Translations under genes and position numbers: made by a program
Notes under the pieces: generated by a model
Database searches by the model: none
Told to the model about the DNA's origin: nothing
The model's input: only the letters and a program-made list of their open reading frames with translations
Assembly (NCBI GenBank): GCA_011174825.1
Contig: DUEZ01000064.1
Span: forward strand, 93,811-152,148
Direction of reading: 5' to 3'
DNA length: 58,338 nt
Source of the DNA: Anaerolineae bacterium
GTDB lineage: Bacteria; Chloroflexota; Anaerolineae; Anaerolineales; E44-bin32
In this document: positions 53,826 through 58,338 of the stretch, in pieces
How positions within the stretch are numbered: position 1 is the stretch's first letter
How the letters are laid out: each line of letters opens with the position of its first letter

Positions 53826-55661
53826 ATGAATCCTGATCAAATGCTTAATGAGATGTTAAACCTGCCTCTCATACGCACACCAAAGGTGTCGTGCGACGGC
53901 AAATGGGTCGCTTGGACCTGGTTCCGAACCGGACCTGCGGCCGATGTTTACTACGCGCCTACCGATGGTTCAGCGGCCCCCACAAGATTAACCGAAACAG
54001 CCAACAACACCTGGCTTGCTTCATGGACACCAGATTGTCATGCGGTTCTTGTGGCGCAAGATCAAGATGGGGACGAACGATACCAACTCTTTCGGGTGGA
54101 CATCAAGAGACCAGGCACGATGCAACCATTAACCGAAGCCGCACCAAGTTATTTTCTGCGCGGTGGCCAGCTTCACCCAAACGAACGCTGGCTGGTGTAC
54201 GCGGCGAATTTTGATGTCGTCCGTGGTGAGGAGATCCAGCCCACTTGGGTCTACCGTCACGATGTGGAAAGTGGAGAGCGCGTGGTTTTGGCGCAACCAA
54301 AGAAACCGTGCTATTACGCACCACGGCTCAACCACGCAGGCACCCACATTCTCTACACCCGTAAGGATCGCCACCCGGCTGGACGGCAAATCTGGCTGGT
54401 AGACATCGAGGGAACTGAGGATCGTGAAATCATCAACTGCGGACCTTCTTTGAAGGTCAACGCTTCATGGTTTCCGGACAATCAGCGGGTTGTCGTGCTG
54501 GCCGAAACGGAAACCCATCGCCGCTTAGGCATATGGGATCGTTCAAACGAAGGCCTCCGCTGGTTGATCGACGACCCGGCGCGAAATATTGAAGCCGCGT
54601 TCGTCCCTCCAAATAACGCTCACATCGCGGTTCTCGAAGTACAACAGGCACGCAGACGTGCATCTTTCGTGGATGCGGACACAGGGGAGGAGACAGTCCT
54701 ACCTGAGTCTCCTCTGAATCTAACCCTCCTCGCTCCGGTCGAGAGCGATAAATGGGTCGCCCTGGCCTACAACTCCCTGCAGCCTGATGACCTTGTGCGC
54801 CTGCCCCTAAAGGATCCGCAACCTGAGTCAACGGTCAGTCTAACGAGGGTCTGGGAACGCATCTCGCTGAAACCGTTCGACCTTAAACCAGCAGAGGACT
54901 TCCGCTGGCCAGCAAGGGACGGTCTTGAAATCCAAGGATGGCTCTACCGGGCAGCTGGGGAGGTGAAAGGCACGATTATCTCCATCCATGGCGGACCGAC
55001 ATACCATAGCGAGGATTGGATCAACAGCCAACTCCAATTCTTCGCCGCTCGAGGGTTCAACGTGCTTGATGTCAACTACCGGGGCAGCACAGGTTTTGGT
55101 TTGTCATTCCAGGAAGCAATCAAAGCGGAGGGTTGGGGCAGTCAAGAACAAGAAGACATCCGAGCCGGCATCGAAGCCCTGATCGCCTCTGGTATCGCAA
55201 AACCAGGCAAGGTAGGCATCACCGGAACGTCCTTCGGAGGTTATTCCGCCTGGTGTGCGATCACCCGTTACCCACCGGAGTTGGTGGCTGCCGCAGCTCC
55301 GATCTGCGGCATGACTGACCTGGTCGTTGACTATGAGACCACACGTCCCGACCTTCGACCCTACAGCGAAGAGATGATGGGGGGCAGTCCAGACGAGGTG
55401 CCTGAACTTTTTTACGAGCGTTCACCGCTCCATTTCGTGGGAGACATCCAGGGTAAGCTGCTGATCGTCCAGGGCATGCAGGATCCCAACGTCACCCCGG
55501 AAAATGTACGCGTCGTCCGTTCCCAACTCGATCAGGCAAATGTGCCTTATGAGGTTCTTGCATTTGAAGACGAGGGGCACGGCATCGTTCGACCCAAGAA
55601 TCTCAAGATCCTCTATCTACGCTTGGCCGAATTCTTCGAGTCCACCTTCGATGGCTCATGA
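53826..55661 (+). CDS. S9-family prolyl oligopeptidase/acylaminoacyl peptidase-like protein
   Basis: A 611-residue protein. Residues 1-~340 are a beta-propeller. The catalytic alpha/beta-hydrolase domain (~345-611) has nucleophile Ser469 (GTSFGGYS), Asp553 (QGMQDPNVTP) and His585 (DEGHG). The family cleaves short peptides or acyl-peptides. No signal peptide is visible, so it is cytoplasmic. The preceding 367-bp gap has only repeats, so it is transcribed alone. Confidence 0.9.
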   Translation: MNPDQMLNEMLNLPLIRTPKVSCDGKWVAWTWFRTGPAADVYYAPTDGSAAPTRLTETANNTWLASWTPDCHAVLVAQDQDGDERYQLFRVDIKRPGTMQPLTEAAPSYFLRGGQLHPNERWLVYAANFDVVRGEEIQPTWVYRHDVESGERVVLAQPKKPCYYAPRLNHAGTHILYTRKDRHPAGRQIWLVDIEGTEDREIINCGPSLKVNASWFPDNQRVVVLAETETHRRLGIWDRSNEGLRWLIDDPARNIEAAFVPPNNAHIAVLEVQQARRRASFVDADTGEETVLPESPLNLTLLAPVESDKWVALAYNSLQPDDLVRLPLKDPQPESTVSLTRVWERISLKPFDLKPAEDFRWPARDGLEIQGWLYRAAGEVKGTIISIHGGPTYHSEDWINSQLQFFAARGFNVLDVNYRGSTGFGLSFQEAIKAEGWGSQEQEDIRAGIEALIASGIAKPGKVGITGTSFGGYSAWCAITRYPPELVAAAAPICGMTDLVVDYETTRPDLRPYSEEMMGGSPDEVPELFYERSPLHFVGDIQGKLLIVQGMQDPNVTPENVRVVRSQLDQANVPYEVLAFEDEGHGIVRPKNLKILYLRLAEFFESTFDGS

Positions 55662-56011
55662 GTAGGAGCACACGGGCGGGGAAGATCACCCTGCATCTTC
55701 AACCGTGCGCGCCACATTCAAAGCCTACCACAAGACGCAGTTCGGATTTCCTGCGTTGTTCCTCAAATAGCTTATGGAAATGTGTCATTCCGAGCGCCGT
55801 TAGGCGAGAGGAATCCCTATGATGTATCAAATTTAGAAGTTACCTCTTAGGGATTCCTCGTCACTTCGTTCCTCGGAATGACATAAGGGAGTATGGTGTT
55901 CTGATCGAAGTTGAAAAGGTCTCTCAGGTTATATTTGTAAGGACGCACAGTCGTACGCCCCTACGAGAATAAACCTCCCCGCGAGCTTGAAACTCGCGGG
56001 GAGGTTCATCA
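55662..56011. other. Intergenic region with several hairpin repeats
   Basis: GTCATTCCGAG at 55784 is complementary to CTCGGAATGAC at 55872-55882, around an ~80-bp interior with GAGGAATCCCTATGATG and CTTAGGGATTCCTCG. 55937-55964 is a decayed GTAGGGGCG palindrome. 55974-56005 is a CCTCCCCGCGAGC/GCTCGCGGGGAGG-like hairpin. No gene is seen. Confidence 0.7.
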
Positions 56012-57964
56012 TCACCATGCCAATAATCTTTCAATTTTCTCAAACAGCTCAGGATTGAGGTTTTCAAACCGGGCAGCATATCCTGTGACGCTTAGCAAAA
56101 AACCAAGAAGAGCCGAAATGAGAGCCGTGAGTAGGAGGATAGTCAAGAAAGCCTTCCGTTTAGCGGCATGTTTTAAAGTCATCCGATAACCCTGATACGA
56201 ACCAATGGTTGAGAGCAACACCAGCGTAGGAACGAAATCTGCCAGATAACGCATCGTTGTGTAGAGAAAGAACAACAAAGGCAAGAGTTCGAGGACACCA
56301 GCCCCAATTAACGTAATGATTAACCATTGTCCTGGAAAATAATTTGTTGTTGTAAGAAAATCACCTTCAGAGGGGGATCGAATACTCCTCCTTCGAAACA
56401 TCTGGCTCAATATAGTAAAAACAGGAATGAACACGAGCAATACATAAGGTGTTGTTATCAGAATACCAGCCACTTGTTCAACATGATAGTGTTCCGGAGC
56501 CCATATTCCTAAGGGCCATACGTTGTATCTACCCCATATCGGTTTCACAAAGGGAAATACAGGGAGAATGCGAAACGGATTTATTAGATAGTTATTTAGA
56601 TTATGAATGATGTAAGAGGATGACCAAATCAAACTAGATCGTAAGTGCATATTTTCCCCCGTAAGCTGATATCGATGTCCAAGCTCGAAAATTGAACCAA
56701 AACGCACATAGTTATACCAACCAAGCCCCATGACTCCCAACACCAATGGGGCTAATAATGCCACCAATACCCGGACATCTATGTGGATCATTCGAACCTT
56801 CAGTTTTCTACATACCATGAACCAAATCATCGATATCATGAAGGTGATTGCGATCATCAGCGTGATTCTCGAACTTACGGCCAATGCCCAACAGATACCC
56901 GCTAAAGTCAATCTCCATTTGACGGGTTTTGCACTTCGCAGAGCCGTAAAAGCCCAATAGATACCAGCGATTAAAAACAATTGACCACTTGAGATCGCCA
57001 CCTCATAGGCGGCAGGACGAGTGAGCAACCACGGTATTGGATTTCCAAGCCCTGCAACTAAAACACCGGGGATTACAATCCACCATGGTGTATCTTGAAA
57101 AAGATCCCGCCAGATTGCCAGAATCAAAAGAACGCTGAAGAAAAGGAACCCCGTCACAAACCCAAATACCAGATACTCATCACCGATTTCAAAAGGGATG
57201 AACAACCTTAACCCCGCCAGGATCAAACCAGGTGCCGGTCCCCAATATAGATAGAATTTTCCCTCGTAGAGGACAACATCCCAAGGTATCGGAATATCAT
57301 TCCGCGCCTCATAGTCATATGGATCGGGCAGTTCTAACAGCCTTGGATCTGGATCGATCATGAGGTGGGTTTGACCGTGATGAAGGGCGTTGGCGAGCAT
57401 TTCATAGTAATCAGTCGTGCCTGGCCAATCGGTCCAGCGACCAACGCTTACTAGCCATACATAGGTCAATACAATAACAGCGAAAAGACTCCATGAGGCA
57501 ATCTTGGCTTTTCTTTCCTTCGACGCAGAGAGATATTGAACAACAGGTGAGTTTCGAAAGGAACGTGCGATGCGTGAAATTTGATCTCCAAGCTTTTCTA
57601 TCAAGAACTTCACGAACGGAATTGCATACATTGCATTCCTGAAACGAGTTGTGAACTTACGGATGTAACCAACGAAAAACCTGACAATGGGGCTGTCAAG
57701 AACAACACCCTTTAAGTATGATAGAAATCTATCGATCCTCCCTTTCCAATCTTCCAAGCAAGCAGAAACGCGTTCATAAGACACAAATAAAACCGATAGA
57801 AAGAGCAATAAAACGCCAATGACGAGTACGGATAATCTCCTAGGTCCCCAGACGTTGTTGTGGTCAATACCAAGCCGTGTAGCGAGGATGGCAAGACTGA
57901 TCATCGCCGTTCCGAGAACAGCGATGGCAATCGCTATTAATCGTCGTAATGAGAGTTTCTTCAT
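56012..57964 (-). CDS. Large polytopic membrane protein, possible GT-C glycosyltransferase-like
   Basis: A 650-residue protein. Two N-terminal helices and a long amphipathic basic region (~75-150) precede at least nine further helices. The loop TDWPGTTDYYEMLANALHHGQ (~180-200) and DPRLLELPDPYDYEARND are the only polar motifs. Early acidic residues in the first loop would be typical of GT-C-type lipid-linked sugar transferases, but I cannot confirm a DXD-type catalytic motif. It is alone in its transcript. The codon use is more A/T-rich than its neighbours. Confidence 0.6.
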   Translation of the reverse strand: MKKLSLRRLIAIAIAVLGTAMISLAILATRLGIDHNNVWGPRRLSVLVIGVLLLFLSVLFVSYERVSACLEDWKGRIDRFLSYLKGVVLDSPIVRFFVGYIRKFTTRFRNAMYAIPFVKFLIEKLGDQISRIARSFRNSPVVQYLSASKERKAKIASWSLFAVIVLTYVWLVSVGRWTDWPGTTDYYEMLANALHHGQTHLMIDPDPRLLELPDPYDYEARNDIPIPWDVVLYEGKFYLYWGPAPGLILAGLRLFIPFEIGDEYLVFGFVTGFLFFSVLLILAIWRDLFQDTPWWIVIPGVLVAGLGNPIPWLLTRPAAYEVAISSGQLFLIAGIYWAFTALRSAKPVKWRLTLAGICWALAVSSRITLMIAITFMISMIWFMVCRKLKVRMIHIDVRVLVALLAPLVLGVMGLGWYNYVRFGSIFELGHRYQLTGENMHLRSSLIWSSSYIIHNLNNYLINPFRILPVFPFVKPIWGRYNVWPLGIWAPEHYHVEQVAGILITTPYVLLVFIPVFTILSQMFRRRSIRSPSEGDFLTTTNYFPGQWLIITLIGAGVLELLPLLFFLYTTMRYLADFVPTLVLLSTIGSYQGYRMTLKHAAKRKAFLTILLLTALISALLGFLLSVTGYAARFENLNPELFEKIERLLAW

Positions 57965-58200
57965 TCGTGTGATAGGTGATGGCTCATCTTTTGATTAGTA
58001 TATATACATACAGTGCTTTTCTGAATAGACACCTGGTTGTGATGAGTATAGGCTCGATGAGAGCACCTCGTATAGCAGTAATTCGCAGGTCATTATATAC
58101 AGAACTCGGAAAGTCTGAATCTCATCTGGAAGGAAAGAGACATCTCGATACATAAATGATAAAATTGCACCAAATTAGTCTGATTAATGGAGAAGGTAAA

Positions 58201-58338
58201 GTGAAAGAAGCGACAGTCATCTTGGCTCATGAAAACCACGTGATGGATGTCCTGTTCACCAGCGACAGCAAAACGTTGCTTTCAGCAGGGATGGACAACA
58301 CCATAAAGCTGTGGTCGGTCCCATCGTGGCAAGAGATC
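58201..58338 (+). CDS. WD40-repeat protein, N-terminal fragment
   Basis: The partial gene runs off the window. GTG at 58201 follows GGAGAAGG by three bases. An in-frame ATG at 58156 is an alternative. The translated 46 residues read VKEATVILAHENHVMDVLF and later SAGMDNTIKLWSV, a textbook WD40 blade (GH...D...IKLW). Function is not assignable. Confidence 0.8.
   Translation, partial: MKEATVILAHENHVMDVLFTSDSKTLLSAGMDNTIKLWSVPSWQEI

Overview
This window looks like a piece of a Chloroflexota chromosome, probably Anaerolineae-like or a related uncultured lineage. That is inference from gene content and style: a PyrF-PyrE fusion, a sortase fused to a DUF11-repeat surface protein, lipoprotein alpha-2-macroglobulin, CXXXY-type CcmE, long Pro/Thr-rich linkers, and intergenic regions full of palindromic repeats. 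No rRNA, phage, transposase or CRISPR array is visible. It is mostly ordinary chromosome with two tRNA genes (Ser-CGA, Leu-CAA).

Layout. 0.1-6.1 kb, minus strand: a pyrimidine biosynthesis operon pyrC-pyrB-pyrFE-(EamA transporter)-pyrD. It is driven by a near-consensus promoter (TTGACA-16-TAAAAT) and a leader holding two hairpins, the second with a T7 run, just before a GTG start of pyrC. This is an attenuator arrangement. 6.1-7.1 kb: a PadR regulator and a DUF2812 membrane protein under a promoter that carries four CGTTATAT words at exact 15-bp intervals. 7.3-11.9 kb: a Cas4/RecB-like nuclease, a THEP1 NTPase, 5-formyltetrahydrofolate cyclo-ligase, an FAD oxidoreductase and a small membrane protein. 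12-20 kb: mutS2, then a TauE/USP operon, a two-subunit class I fumarase, an EEP-family phosphodiesterase and a CDP-alcohol phosphatidyltransferase.

20.9-25.3 kb, plus strand: a tightly coupled five-gene membrane module. It holds a His-rich polytopic protein with two GHxH motifs, a SUMF1-like lipoprotein, a heme O synthase homologue and two small membrane proteins. It converges on a complete cytochrome c maturation operon at 25.8-34.0 kb (minus; order ccmE-F-H, tlpA/resA, CcmI-like zinc ribbon, lipoprotein, ccmA-B-C-D). Together these form a heme-handling and respiration region. CcmE is the cysteine (CXXXY) variant, yet a CcmH is present.

34.3-37 kb: RNase D, a beta-CASP nuclease and tRNA-Ser. 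37.4-42.2 kb, minus: a 1618-residue exported protein with an IgGFc-like N-terminal region, DUF11 repeats (three near-identical 339-bp units), an LPDTG motif and a complete sortase catalytic domain at the C-terminus. 42.4-45.6 kb: oligoendopeptidase F, a YchF-type ATPase and tRNA-Leu. 45.8-53.5 kb: two tandem paralogous membrane-anchored proteins, then a 1947-residue alpha-2-macroglobulin-like lipoprotein whose thioester Cys and Gln are replaced. 53.8-58.3 kb: an S9 peptidase, a large polytopic membrane protein and the start of a WD40 protein.

Intergenic DNA is unusually rich in dispersed hairpin elements of several families: GGGATCAGGG arrays, GGCACYTAGG arrays, and 28-bp palindromes with GTAGGGGCG arms. 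Two genes (pyrFE and the EamA transporter) take their stop codons from one of these repeats.
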